A stretch of 64,000 bases of DNA from Adiantum capillus-veneris (Eukaryota > Streptophyta > Polypodiopsida > Polypodiales > Pteridaceae): contig CM043960.1 in the NCBI GenBank assembly GCA_014529385.2, positions 35,635,396 to 35,699,395 on the forward strand, given 5' to 3'. How positions within the stretch are numbered: position 1 is the stretch's first letter; every line of letters begins with the position of its first letter. The notes beneath the pieces are model-generated. The model searched no databases. It saw only the letters and a program-made list of their open reading frames with translations, and had not been told where the DNA came from. The position numbers and the translations under genes were made by a program. Below, piece by piece: positions 1-10,900 of the stretch.

Positions 1-252
1 AGGATGGGCTTCTCAAATGCCTGGATCAGAGGTGTGTCAGCTCTTTACAGACGTGCACACAATCAGGTGCTTTTGGCAGGAGGTAGAGGAGATCCATTCA
101 TGCTCACACGTTCGGTCAGATAGGGCTGCCCTCTTGCCCCCTTCCTCTTTCTGTTTTATGTTGAGGCGATGAGCAGATTTTTGGCTTCACAGTAGGTTGG
201 TTTACGCGGCTTAGCGCTTTCTATTTGGGGCGATAAGTTACTGGATACTAAG

Positions 253-633
253 TTTGCAGACGACTCAACTTTGTACTTGGAGGGCCAGGAGGCCAGCCTA
301 CACAGGTGTGAGTAGGCTCTTGAGACCTTTCGCTGTGCATCCGGCGCACTGATCAACTGGAGGAAGACAGTGCCTTTCTCAGTTGGCAGTGCTCCAACGC
401 CTGATTGGGTGCCACGTGAGGGTTTCAAATGGATCCCCATAGGGACTGTTGTTCGTTACTTGGGCTGTCACGTTGGATTGGACTTGTCTCCTGAGCATCA
501 GATTTCTCCCCTCCTCTTATCCATCAAGAGGAAGCTGTTACATTGGAGCACGGCACGACTTTCTTTGGCAGGCAAAGTTGTAGTGGCCAACCAGGTGCTG
601 TTGGCTACTATGTGGTATATTACATCTTGTTGA
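253..633 (+). pseudogene. LINE reverse transcriptase, C-terminal palm/thumb fragment
   Basis: The translation carries FADDSTLYLEG, with the catalytic FADD motif encoded at about 253-264. It continues into the typical LINE region after the catalytic site, including a NWRK-type block near 355-363, YLGCHVG, and a closing SLAGKVVVANQVLLATMWYI stretch that is characteristic of plant LINE RTs. One in-frame TAG follows shortly after FADD, and the frame is lost after about 633. The domain would make cDNA from LINE RNA at a nicked target. The N-terminal RT and endonuclease lie off the window. Confidence 0.75.
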
Positions 634-1723
634 ATCTTTTCGAGCTCCTGCATTAGCCAGGTACAGAGGCTGATCAGGAATCCTTTGGTCAGGGCGCGAT
701 ACTCAAATAGCCCGAGCCAAAGTGGCTTGGCAGGTCATCACTCTACCTTGTTCTCAGGGGGGGTTGGGGATCATAGACCCTGCACAGCAGAGCAGAGCCC
801 TTCGTTTGTTGTCAGAGGACTGCTTCCAGGGGAGGAGCGCTGGAAGGAGTTTTTGCTTCAGCGGCTTAGAGCTAGAGTGCCTCAGGCTGGAGACCCTTGG
901 AGACCTTCCACCATATGGATTTTCATAGAGATGCGTAGAGTTGGCATGAGCAGAAGACTAGAGGACCATTTTTCTATGAGCCTTCTTTGTTCCTGGGAGC
1001 AGCTGCGGAGAGGCCTGTAGCAGCACCAGCCTACTTGCACAGAGAGGAGCACCTAAGACATCCCTTTGTTTGGAACCCCATGGTCAGCACTCAAGAGGCC
1101 ACTTGGTTGGTAGTAGGCCTCATGTCTCTTGGGGTCCCGTGGCAGAGGGTCCAACACGCACTTTGAATGACTGACTACAGTTCTCAGGTTTGTCAGATGA
1201 GCTTCAGAGCATCCAGCTATACAGGGCATGAGAGGGGGGCCTTCACGCGACGGGAGGTCCTCATCGCAACTCGGGCTTGCTCGGAGACGGTACTCTACAT
1301 GTTTTTCGAGCTACAGGGTGAGGGTCGGGTCCACAGAGTCTCAATTGAATCCCCACGGGTTGCAGAGTGTTGTTTTCAGAGGATCAAAGTTGCGGGCATC
1401 TGTGGGAGGACTTCGTGTCATAGATCCTGACCCAGCAGCTCTTGAGACGGGCCATTGGAGGCTGTGGGCTTAGGAGAGCTTTCCACTGGCACGAGTGTAG
1501 TGGGATCCTGGAGAGTGGTTTAGAGGGACCCTTTCTCCTCAACCGACCATCCAGGTGTCCCTTTCTTTCAGTACACTGTTCGACTGGGACGTCACATACT
1601 GGGAGCACAGAGAGGCTCGTACTGCTGCAGCACCTCATTGGCAGGAGGAGGGTCTCACACATGAGTTCTTGTTAGCTTTTTTGGGCGAGGCTGTGGGACG
1701 CCAGACAGCCGCTGTGAATCACT

Positions 1724-2044
1724 TTGTTCCAATGGCTCGCTACACATAGAGCTACAGCAGTGGGGAGCTGGCTTCTACATAGTGGTCTCTCGACAGCATG
1801 TGTAGCTTGTGACCATCGAGTGGAGAGTCAGCGCCATTATCTTTGGGACTGCCCTATGGCACAGCAGGTTTGGCTTCGTGTCCTTCGGCTGATGCTAGCT
1901 CTTTCCACAGCATGGCAGTACACTTGGGGGGTAGCTGCTTGGTCCACTCTAACCAGCCCGGCACTACAGTTTGAGCTATCCTCCACCAACAGGATGATAG
2001 TGATAAGGGGGGTCGACCTACACTCCAGCCTGCTACAGAGATGA
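1724..2044 (+). pseudogene. LINE C-terminal zinc-finger (zf-RVT-like) domain, first half
   Basis: The peptide contains CVACDHRVESQRHYLWDCP followed by AQQVWLRVL. This is the C-x2-C ... H-x4-C pattern with trailing W that ends the ORF2 protein of many plant LINEs. It stops shortly before the LTR retrotransposon at 2060. The second half of the domain, CWELVCSLTLWFIWRARC, lies beyond the insertion at 6066 onwards. The region between 640 and 1720 is the RT-to-finger linker, broken over several frames. Confidence 0.7.
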
Positions 2045-2059
2045 CTCCACAGGAGTGGT

Positions 2060-2731
2060 TGTCACAAAACGGGCACCACCTGCCAATAGAAAGGAGCAGA
2101 CTAAACAGACTTTTAGCACTTCAATAAAAACAGAACTGAGAGAGAGAGACCACACGCGACACGGAGCCGCGGAATTCCACCCCAGAGAGTATTGGCACCA
2201 AACCTTGGCACCCCTTTCGGTATTTCTTTATATTGCATCAACACAGTACAAGCCGGTACTCCAAACTCTACACCTTCTCCAGGAAGCATGCCAGAGAATG
2301 AGCCCTAGCCTCATATTTAAAGGCCCTTAGCCTGAAAATCGATTACAGTGAAAACCCTTCAAAACTCAAAAGCTTCTGGTCCCAAAAGCAATGCCAAAAG
2401 CTGCCAATGTAATTTACAAAAATCCGTACAACCTGCCACATCATCAACCAGCACAAAACTTGGAAATCCGTACAATCTGCCACGTCATCAGCCAACATAA
2501 TTTCTGGAACCTCCATACAGCTGCCACGTCATCAGCTTTGCATGAGTGTGTGTGTGAGTCCTGCTTATTTTAATCCCTTTATGTCACTGGGGCCCCATCG
2601 GACGGGGTCCCCCTAAGTTGTAGGACTTCTTCTTCTTCTCCTACTTGTTCTTCTTAGGGTTTAGGCCCCTCGGTCGGCATCTGTAAGTTGGCTCCATTCT
2701 TTAGGCTTTGACACGTCAGCAGTTTGTGACG
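2060..2731 (-). repeat. 3' LTR of the 2060-6051 element
   Basis: This 672-bp repeat begins TGTCACAAAAC on the plus strand and ends in GTGACG, so the usual TG...CA ends are slightly mutated. It matches the repeat at 5432-6051 along its length. On the minus (sense) strand it contains a TATAAAGAAATACC promoter core near 2232-2205. The ORFs here (for example 2055-2330) are LTR sequence and not genes. Confidence 0.85.
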
Positions 2732-2742
2732 TCTCCCTTCTT
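2732..2742 (-). other. Polypurine tract
   Basis: On the minus strand this reads AAGAAGGGAGA directly before the 3' LTR. That is the expected position and composition of the plus-strand DNA primer of an LTR retrotransposon. Confidence 0.6.
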
Positions 2743-3111
2743 AAAAGAGAGTAATCGACCGCGATTACTGCATATCTGCAAAACAACTCAAGTTAGCTCA
2801 AAAAAAATTCCGAGGGACAATCAGTTTGCTCTTTTTGTTAAGGAGTTAGTTTCTCCTTTCGGCTCTTTTGATCAAGGAGTTAGCTTCTCCTTTTCGTCCA
2901 GATCGGAACTCTTGATATTCCAACGTAGTAAAACTAACCATCACACCTAGACCATACTGATCTTCCATGAGTGTCTTGATGCACTAAAATTACATACCCA
3001 GGCAATCTCATTCAATTAGGAATATTCAGTGGTTGGCACATCACAATGCAACACAAATGCTCACATATGCATGTTACAAGACATAGAAACATAAAGCCGC
3101 CAATGAACACA

Positions 3112-3410
3112 CTCCTCCCGCATAACCTACCTAGGTCCGGGCCGGTAGATATTCAACGACTCCCTCATCACTCCTCCCACATAACCTAAAAAGGTCCGGA
3201 CCGGAAGATATAAGAGGCCTTTTACAACCAAACGCCCCCCAGACCGCAGCTTGCATCGTTTGGAGGTGCTGAGAGTAACCACTGCTCAGACTTCTTAATA
3301 CCCCTCCCGCATAACCATCCAAGTCCGGGCCGGGAGTCACAACAACAATTATTTTACAAGCATACAACCAAACGCTCCGCAGACATCCCATCTGCGCCGT
3401 TCGGAGGTTC
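3112..3410. repeat. Imperfect tandem repeats in the 3' internal region of the gag-protease element
   Basis: Two repeat types alternate. Type one, CTCCC(G/A)CATAACC plus a CCGG-rich GGTCCGG core, occurs near 3114, 3172 and 3303. Type two, ACAACCAAACG...GCAG followed about 25 bp later by GGAGGT, occurs near 3225 and 3364. They lie where pol genes would be in a full element, and no coding sense was recognised. Confidence 0.6.
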
Positions 3411-3602
3411 AAACAATAGCAAAACAACAATTCTCACTACTCCACCCGGGAGTAAAATCACCAATCATTGAAACCACTATTAAAACCAGAGTCAAACATT
3501 TCAAATCGGCACCAAGACAAGTTCAAAACAGATACCATCCATTTCAAACAAATTTTCAAACAATACTTTCTAGCTATAAAGAAAAAAAAACAAGTAGAGA
3601 GT

Positions 3603-4019
3603 TTATTCGAGGTTTTGCTCGGACAACCGAACTTTGAGGACAATTGGCTTGTCCTTCTGCATCATGGTGATGGTTCGGTTCCGAACCTGGAGAGTTGCAT
3701 CATTCTTGGCGTGCAAAGGCATGCCCAAGAGAACGTCGCAATTGCCCAACTTCATAATGTGGAAATCATCTTTTCCATGATAATTTTGAATAATTAGTGG
3801 AAGAGCACCAATGAGCGGTACCACTTTCTAAGTTTGCCCTGTGGCTAGCTCAGCTCCAATTTCTCCATCCTTTGCATCATAATCAAAGTGCATTTGCTTT
3901 AAGAATTCTGGATGAATGAAGTTCTCTGTAGCTCCAGGGTCAAAGAAAATAAGGGCTTTGGCCATTGACTTTGCCATATGCTCGACACAATTCATTTGTA
4001 CTTTCAAGGCGTATGCCAT
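3603..4019 (-). pseudogene. Retroviral-type aspartic protease of the gag-protease element
   Basis: The minus-strand peptide has FFDPGATENFIHPEFL, a D-x-G active-site loop of the gypsy pepsin-like protease, then a DFHIMKLGNCDVLLGMPL stretch that matches the C-terminal half of the fold. One stop separates the two halves near 3830. The protease frame overlaps the end of gag and is shifted relative to it near 4020. That could be a programmed frameshift or simple decay. The enzyme would mature Gag in virus-like particles. Confidence 0.75.
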
Positions 4020-5222
4020 AAATATCAGGAACTAGTCCAGTAGAAGGTCTAGCTCTCTTAGAAGGAGGTGGCACTCGGGTTCTGTCGACCGTTGGTGTGG
4101 GCGTCGGCTCCTTTGGTCTATCACTGCGTTTGGGACAATTAGAATGATTATGCCCTGTTTGAAAGCATCCAAAGCATCGGCCTTCTTGTAGTAAGGTGTC
4201 TCGTTGTTGAGGCGTCAAACGAGGCCTTTGTGGTTGACTTTCACGAGACTCTCGAGAATTTGTTCTTTGTTGGCGAGAGTTGTGGTTCGTGGCCGGAGAT
4301 TCTTCTGTGGTAAACTCTACCTTTCCCTTCATCAGTTTGTAGCCAGCCGCGGCATGGTCCATAAGTTCTTGCATGGTGGAGACTTGCTTGGATAGACAAT
4401 ATTCCCACAATGGTGATGGTAGTCCAATGGTGTATCGCTTGCATTGGGCCTCCAAGGGAACAAATCTAAAGAAGGACACCAGCAGGTACATGTCGAGAAA
4501 TCGAGAAACCTTTGGTTATATTCGTCCATGGTTTCGGTGGCAAGCATTTTCAAGTTGCCCCACTCTGCCAAAATCCGGACTTCAAACATAGAAGTCATGT
4601 GACTAAGTGCAAAAACTATCTTGAAAGCTTGCCAGGTCCTTGGAGCATGCGACCATTGCATAGCATTATCTTTAAGAAATCCCGCTGCTCGAGAAATCTT
4701 GGATTCTTCTGTATTGTTCCCCAAAGCATAGATGTTGTCGAATTGTTGTAGGAACTGCAATGCTTTGTTGCGATCTTTCACCCCGAAAAAAGTGAAAAAT
4801 TTGACTGTCGTGCCGCCATCTTTGAAATCTTTGGGTTGGTTAGGCGCATATCCCAGGTATGGATAATAAGGGTATCTATATGGGCTCCAACCATTGTAGC
4901 CTGGTGGCGGTGGTGGTGGAGGTGGGGGCAATGGAGGTGGCAAAGGTGGTTGCATTGGATCAGGGTCAGATGGCTGCACCATATTCCTGAAGACTCCCCC
5001 AATCGGAACAGACGGCTCAAAAGGTTGCTGGTTGGAAGCTCTCGTACTTTCTGATGCCATTGGAGGAGGTGCCTCCTGGGGCATCAGAGGGGGTAACATG
5101 TAGTTCAAAAATTGTTGAAAACTTTGCAGCATCGGAAGATTCTGCCGAGGATGCCACGAAAAAATGTCGCGAAGCTGCTTGAGCAGAAACTGCAAGTATT
5201 CTGCTGAATCCATGAATTCCAA
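3940..5222 (-). pseudogene. Gag (capsid and nucleocapsid) of the gag-protease element
   Basis: Gag starts near 5222 (MEFMDSAEYL). It has a proline-rich segment (PPLPPPLPPPPP), an aromatic YPYYPYLGY patch, then a retrotransposon-gag core with LQFLQQFDNIY, MQWSHAPRTWQAF and ETMDEYNQRFLDF. A frameshift near 4490 moves to the next frame, which ends in a CCHC zinc knuckle (CFGCFQTGHNHSNC). Gag would package element RNA and could also serve related elements in trans. It lies just downstream of the primer-binding site, as expected. Confidence 0.8.
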
Positions 5223-5418
5223 GTCTTGGGTTCTTTATGGCTTATGCCCTGTAAGACACAACGATGAAGACGGGAGCACGCCCGATGCACGATGAAGCAA
5301 GGGTGGGAGTGGCTAACAAGTTCGGGGTCATAGGCCGAAGATACCTCAAATAAAATTCCAATAGCTCTGTCTACTCTTATGCAAGACCGTTATGCTTTCA
5401 GAAAAGCACACGCCTAAT

Positions 5419-5430
5419 GCTCTGATACCA
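5419..5430 (-). other. tRNA-iMet primer-binding site
   Basis: The minus strand reads TGGTATCAGAGC one base inside the 5' LTR. This is the standard plant initiator-Met tRNA binding site and fixes the element's orientation. Confidence 0.9.
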
Positions 5431-5431
5431 C

Positions 5432-5496
5432 TATCACAAAACGGACACCACGTGCCAATAGAAAAGAACAGACTTTTAGCACTTCAATAAAAGCAG

Positions 5497-5532
<36 letters not shown>

Positions 5533-6051
5533 ACGCGACACGGAGTGGTGGAATTCCACCCCAGAGAGTATTGGCCCCAAACCTTGGCACCCCTTTCGGT
5601 ATTTCTTCATATTGAATACAAGCCGGTACTCCAAACTCTCCACCTTCTCTAGGAAGCATGCCAAAGAATGAGCCCTAGCCTCATATTTAAAGGCCCTTGG
5701 CCTGAAAAGCAGTTACAGTGAAAAGCCTTCAAAACTCAAAACCTTTTGGTCCGTAATTTATGGAAATCCGTACAACCCGCGGATGACGCGGAAATCCGTA
5801 TAGCCTGCCACGTCATCAACCAACGTAATTTCCAGAATTTCCATACCCTTGCCACGTCATCAGCTTTGTGTGAGTGTGTGTGTGTCCTGCAATCCCTTTA
5901 TGTCGTTGGGGCCCATTCAGACGGGGTCCCCATAAGTTGGTAGGACTTCTTCTTCTTCTGCTACTTGTTCTTCTTAGGGTTTAGGCCCCTCGGCCGGCAT
6001 CTGTAAGTTGACTCCATTCTTTAGGCTTTGACACATCAGCAGTTTGTGACA
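5432..6051 (-). repeat. 5' LTR of the 2060-6051 element
   Basis: This copy is about 620 bp and matches the left LTR. It begins TATCAC (mutated TG) and ends GTGACA, followed by the target duplication GTGGT. A (GA)n run at about 5500-5528 has expanded here relative to the other LTR. Confidence 0.85.
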
Positions 6052-6056
6052 GTGGT

Positions 6057-6512
6057 GCAGTGAGAGAGGAGTGTTGGGAGCTCGTCTGCAGCCTGACACT
6101 CTGGTTCATCTGGCGGGCCCGCTGCTTTAGCATCTTTGAGGCTCGCCAGCCACCAATAGAGACAGTTCGAGATTTTTGGCTAGAGCTGATCAATACTCTC
6201 AAGGGACAATTCGAGAGACTCCAGGGCAGCTCCGACCGCATGCGGGAGCGTAGAGAGGCTTTCCTTCGACTTTGGCGCCTTGGGCCTTTCTTCACCATGG
6301 TCCAGGGTGTCCTCAGATAGCACTACAATCGACCTCGTAGCTTTTCCCTCCGCCCATCTCTTGATTTAGCCTCATTGTTCACATGCTGTTTTTTTTTCAT
6401 TGGGAGAGTCTGCCCTTATGATTGTTGTAGCCCTCTCTAGTAGAGGTGGTTGTAGCTCTATGGGCAGTTTCATTAACTAATAGAAGGATCTCTTTCTCGT
6501 AAAGAGAAAAAA
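6057..6512 (+). mobile_element. LINE, right part (C-terminal end of zinc-finger domain and 3' tail)
   Basis: The ORF at 6060-6320 reads CWELVCSLTLWFIWRARCFSIFE..., the usual continuation of the LINE zf-RVT domain begun at 1724-2044. It therefore belongs to the same LINE, split by the LTR element. The 3' non-coding end runs to an A-rich stretch near 6505-6512 (AAAGAGAAAAAAAA), which I take as the tail. Confidence 0.75.
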
Positions 6513-7435
6513 AAGTATATCATCACTCCATGGTATTGAAAACCTGTTTTTGATGGTGATTTTCGGGTCTCTTTAAAAATAAGAAAATTAGATTCTAATG
6601 TTTTCTTCTTGAATACACATTCTCCTAGATCCATCTTTCTTCAAAATTAGAAGCATTGGTGACCCTTTTCAAGAAGTTCTTTTTCATTATTTCTTCGTTT
6701 TGGGCTTTGCTCACTCTGTAAGGATATGCCTTCATAAGTTCAGAATAGTCTGAACTCACGAATTATAAGAGGAAATAAAGCACTCATAAAACTATAAACG
6801 CAAGGGACACAAGAAAAGAAAAGAAAAACAAAAACAAACAAACAAACAAACTAATCACTTTGTTTGCTACGAAACAAAACTACATAAAACAAAACATTAT
6901 TAACTTAAAAATGTTTTTAGAAAAGGCATGTGTAAAATAAGTTGACGCAACTTACTTGGCTTAAAACAAGTACTCAACTTTAAGCAAAAAAAGGATAAGA
7001 CATCTTAAAAACTTAATCCTAGAAATCAAACTTCACACAACAACTTCTAACGGAACACATTCTTAAGTCCTCGGGTAAGCTAAATACGAAATCGAAAAAT
7101 GAATACTACTACAAACCTACGAAGAGCAAAGAACCAAACTTGACAATATGTGATCTCAACTTCGCTGCTTGTCCAAACAGGAAGAATAAGATTATCACCT
7201 TTATCATGCATAGCTTGGACAACAGCAATGACATCCCTACTCACGTCGTCAGTGCCCAAGAGTAGGTGCAGGTTTATATAGAGGTCATTCATGCTTTGAA
7301 AGTACTCTACAAAACCAACGAGCTGAGTTTCTATCACCCTTGGGATGATAAAGGCTAGCATTTGTCAAGCTATAGTAAAAATACTAGAAGCGCTAAAGAT
7401 CAAAACAACAACACAAGGTGTTATTAAGTCAAACA
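6513..7435. other. AT-rich spacer with no recognised gene
   Basis: This holds A-rich simple sequence (AAGAAAAGAAAAG and CAAA repeats around 6810-6860). It also has a minus-strand reading frame of 93 codons (7361-7080) with no recognised motif. That frame lies just downstream of the RT relic on the same strand and could be part of its 3' region. Confidence 0.4.
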
Positions 7436-9292
7436 TTAAGTGAGCTTTTTAGCTTCCCCACTTCTATTGAATTTACTACTGATTATCTTGAACATTCCAA
7501 AGGAAGAAACATTAAAAATAAACTTACTACGATGCAAAAATGAACGAACGTTTTTCATGATTCTTTTGAATGAGTATCCTTTTTCAACTAGTAAAGAAAT
7601 AAGATGGCAAGATTGAACAACAAATGTAATTTTACTAGAACAAAGACGAGTAAATCTAAATAGTTGAGAGCAAATGACACCGTACTTAGCTAAAAGAGAA
7701 ATATTCGAAAAAATGTGAGGCATACGGATGATTTTTAGATTGGCATATTCTGGTTCAAGGCGCTTATCATAGATATCTACTTCTAATCCCAAGGGAGTCT
7801 GAAAAATCTTAAGGTCTAAAAAGGCAGAACAATCACTAGTTGTGGTACAGTTAAGTTCACAAAACTCCTTGGGATAAATTCCTCCGTCTACAGAACTCGA
7901 ATTCAAGTACATAAAATTTTAATAAGAAGGAACGTCGGGGACAAAAAGATCATCTACAAAGCGTCTTACATTGCATAATTTGTGCAAAAATATTGGGCAA
8001 GTGTTAGCAAGGACAAGACGCTCCATAGAATCAAACTCATAAGTAAAAAGATAGAAATTAGCAAGAAAAATAGCACAATTGGTGCCCATAGGGATACCAA
8101 TTGTTTGCTTGAAAAGAAAGTCGCCAATGGTTATATATAAATTGTCCAAAAAAAAATCTAACCAAGATATGATGTCAATGTCATCTACAATCCTGGTGAA
8201 TCTCTTTCTTCCTTTGTCTACATCTACATTCTTATTTTTCAGCCATAAGAAGTCAAAGTTCAAGGCTTACTTTTCTACTAGCAATGCCTTGTACCTATCC
8301 TTCTCAAGCTTGTACGCAAAACTTTTGAAATAAGAGACTTGACTCTAAATTTAAGGTCCTCCAAATTTAGCTTCGTGCATAGCGTTGTAAAGTCAAAAGT
8401 TTGGAGACATAAAGAAGAAGATTTCTCCTTAAGGCTTCTTGAAGAGTTCAAAACTTTAAAACGGGAATCACACCTACTGAATCATTTAAAATCCAACTTG
8501 AATCGGTAGGTACGTCTGCTTCCTTTAGCATATTTTTCCACAATTCATTTACGCTAGGTAGCATGGCTTTGAAACAATAACTAGACCATTTGGAAATCTC
8601 GATCAAAGAGTTGTTACAAGAAGCAGCTATAAATCTAGGCTTTATAGGGTTCTTGTGGAACTTCCAAACGGTATATAAAAAAGGTAATTTAAGCTGGCGC
8701 TTGAAACCAAAAGACTTACAAAAGTCTTGATGTTTCAAGATAACCTCTTGCATTGAAAGATCACAATCATTGTAAGTCTGAGAGTTTACTTCACCTAACA
8801 AGCATTCTAAATAGAACTTTTTGCACGTAACAACAAAGTTATTAGAGCACTTATCTACATAAGAGATTACAAAATCACCACGAAATTTCCTAAGAGCATC
8901 ACGATCAGAAGAAGATAAGCTATTCCTTCCTGAAGAAAGGTTCCGAGAGCAAGATGCTAATTTCAAAGAAGCTTTCTTGAGGACTACAGACTTCCAATGG
9001 GTAAAAATACCTTGAACTCCTAAAGACTCCTCAAACTTTACTACGAAACTAGAAATTCCTTTTTCTATGGCTTTGAGAAGCAAGAGTCATTTGAGGAAGG
9101 GAGCCTATATTTAGTACCTCTTGAGAAAAGGTCTTTCAAGGAATCCAAAGGAAGGATAGAACAATCGGTAGTAACTACATGACCTAAAGCTCCATTTACG
9201 TAAGAAGAAAAGGCAGTTTTACTACAAGGGCAATCAATACTTGAGATTGCTAGCCTTGTAGTAAGGAGGCCGATTGCGTGGCGTATTGCCAA
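7436..9292 (-). pseudogene. Penelope-like or related reverse transcriptase relic
   Basis: Minus-strand frames 9292-9065, 9083-8448, 8263-7919 and 7912-7436 form one decayed RT of about 600 codons. It has an N-terminal part with CPCSKTAF and GHVVTTDCSI, then LYTVWKFHKNP (the fingers block resembling the Penelope-type 'P.KIHK'), and motif A (DFTTLCTKL, about 8398-8369). Motif B (GIPMGTN, about 8101-8078) and motif C (RRFVDDLF, about 7970-7944) follow, then CSAFLDLKI and IYDKRLEPEYA. The motif series is unlike LTR, L1 or Ty RTs and resembles the Penelope-like group. No GIY-YIG endonuclease was seen. At least two frameshifts and stops make it inactive. Subfamily is uncertain. Confidence 0.6.
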
Positions 9293-9555
9293 GTATCAAA
9301 TCAATTATATGATCTTAATGTCTCTCAAGAGGCATCTCTTCAAGCAAACTCTTAGAGAAAGAATCAACTTAAACTTGAAAAAATTCTTGCCGTTCTTATA
9401 CTTTTTCTAACAAATTTTACTTATTATGTTCTTCTAAACCTCTCCAAAAGATGGAGTAAACAAAAAAAAGGATTTGATTAATATAGAAATGGTTAAAAAC
9501 CGATACAAGTGGGACGGACTCGCCCTTTGCTTTTACATCTAGGATGATTTCTTTG
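9293..9555. other. Spacer, nothing recognised
   Basis: AT-rich sequence between the RT relic and the gypsy protease fragment. No coding, repeat or RNA signal was seen. Confidence 0.4.
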
Positions 9556-9760
9556 TTCTTCTATTCTTCAATGTTTCCTTCCTTGCACACACCACGACAT
9601 GGTTCTTGTGGAACACGGGTACCCCCAAGAGTACATCACACCCCTCAAGTGGCATGATAGAAGCCCTCCTGTCCTAGATAACCCTTGGCAATCCAACCAT
9701 AGTTTGCCAATGACATGTGTAATGGGGACATCATGCCCTGGTGCCGCTAAAACCGCATCC

Positions 9761-10490
9761 GTCACAAATTGCTGACGTGTCAAGCCACTGGAGAACGGAG
9801 CCAACCTGCAAATCCTGGCCGAGAAGCCTAAACCCTAAGTAAAGAAGATGAAGCAGCAGAAGAAGCTTACGGACTTACAAAGTCTTACCGAGTAGCCTAT
9901 TTTTAAAGAAGAGTTCCCACCAACTTATGAAACACCGTCCGATGGGGCCCAAGTGACATAAAGGCATTAAAATAAAGCAAGCCCACACACACGGAGAACT
10001 AATGACGTGGAAACTACACGGATTCCTGGAATTCACACTGGTTGTGATGATGTAGCAGCAGTACGGAATCCTGAATTTCGCGCTAACATGATGACGTGGT
10101 AGATTGTACGGACAGTCCCAGATTTTGCGCTGACAGGCTGTACGGATTTTCGCAAAATGCACTGGCAGCTTTTAGTGCGCTAGTGATGATTTTGAGTTTG
10201 AATGCTTTTCATGTAACTGCTTTTCAACGCCAAGGGCCTTTCCATATGTGAAGAGGGCTCATTCATTGGCACTCTTATGAGTGAAGGTGCAGAGCGTGAG
10301 TACCGACCTTGTACCGAGTTCAAGTATTATAAAGAAATACCGAAAGGGGCGCCAAGGTTTGGGGCTATTGCTCTCTCGGGTGGAACTCCGCCACTCCCTA
10401 TCTCGTCTATCTCTTTCAGTTCAGTTGTTATTGAAGTGCTAAAAGTCAATCTGTTCTTTTCCGTTGACACGTGGTGCCCGTCTCGTGACA
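9761..10490 (+). repeat. Solo LTR, same family as the 2060-6051 element, in the opposite orientation
   Basis: The sequence begins GTCACAAATTGC and ends CTCGTGACA. It is the reverse complement of the LTR at 2060-2731 (shared CACGTG, TAAACCCTAA and TATAAAGAAAT blocks). CATCC occurs at 9756-9760 and again at 10492-10496, a candidate target duplication. No internal sequence remains, so this is a recombination-derived solo LTR inserted into a protease gene. Confidence 0.75.
10328..10333 (+). promoter_or_regulatory. Putative TATA box of the LTR promoter
   Basis: TATAAA sits inside TATAAAGAAATACCGAAAGG, a block also present in sense orientation in the LTRs at 2060, 5432 and 43717 and in the unrelated-looking LTR at 49571. 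Conservation while flanks drift suggests the core promoter. Confidence 0.45.
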
Positions 10491-10900
10491 ACATCCATCT
10501 GTGGTCTCATTTCTTCCGGCATAATCCCAAGTCAAGCCACCAATTCTTGTGAGATGAAGTTGGCCTTGGCTTCTCCATCGAACAATTTTAGGACATCCTA
10601 GTCTCATACTTAAACCATGCTCTGCAAGCTCGATACTCTCATCCTTTTTCTCCAAGGTCATCCCCACAAAACCTGGAACGCTTTGTCTTTCCTGTCTTTG
10701 CCTGCTCCTCTACTAATTTTGAAGTCTCCAACTTGTCCTCAGCTTGCTCCTTAGGTTCTTTCTTAGGACACTTTGCAAGAATGTTGTCATGTGCGCATTG
10801 CACTGGAGCCACGTGGACAAGCTACTGCTACACTTTAGCATCAGTCTTAGTTAGCTTAGGATCTAGCCTGGCACTTTGTGAGAGTAGCAGGTCATAGTGT

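Larger units (their letters stand above)
1..2059 (+). mobile_element. LINE (non-LTR retrotransposon), left part, 5' truncated by window edge
   Basis: This is a decayed non-LTR retrotransposon running rightwards. It enters from the left edge already inside the reverse transcriptase domain and ends in a zinc-finger (zf-RVT-like) tail. It is interrupted after base 2059 by an LTR retrotransposon and resumes at 6057; the reading sense continues across the insertion. Frames shift several times and stops are frequent, so it is not functional. The sequence differs from the LINE family at 45.6-60.8 kb. Confidence 0.8.
2060..6051 (-). mobile_element. Gag-protease-only Ty3/gypsy-like LTR retrotransposon, with TSD
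   Basis: A complete, non-autonomous LTR retrotransposon of about 4.0 kb on the minus strand. It has two LTRs (2060-2731 and 5432-6051), a primer-binding site next to the right (5') LTR, a purine tract next to the left (3') LTR, and gag plus aspartic protease between them. No reverse transcriptase, RNase H or integrase can be found; the space where they should be (2743-3600) holds short tandem repeats. A 5-bp target duplication GTGGT (2055-2059 and 6052-6056) marks the insertion into the LINE. Confidence 0.85.
9556..10900 (-). mobile_element. Gypsy gag/protease fragment split by a solo LTR
   Basis: On the minus strand a gag tail (CAHDNILAKCPKKEP, a degraded zinc knuckle near 10800) leads to the protease active-site region LFDGEAKANFISQEL (about 10600-10560). 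The protease resumes beyond the solo LTR at 9760 with HVIGKLWLDCQG and, after a frameshift, a DVLLGVPVFHKN stretch. The two protease halves meet exactly at the duplicated 5-bp site. The protease resembles that of the 2060-6051 element. Confidence 0.7.

Noticed and set aside
7080-7361. 93-codon minus-strand ORF as a GIY-YIG endonuclease of the Penelope-like relic
   Set aside because: No GIY or YIG pair or the following conserved Arg/Glu spacing could be found.
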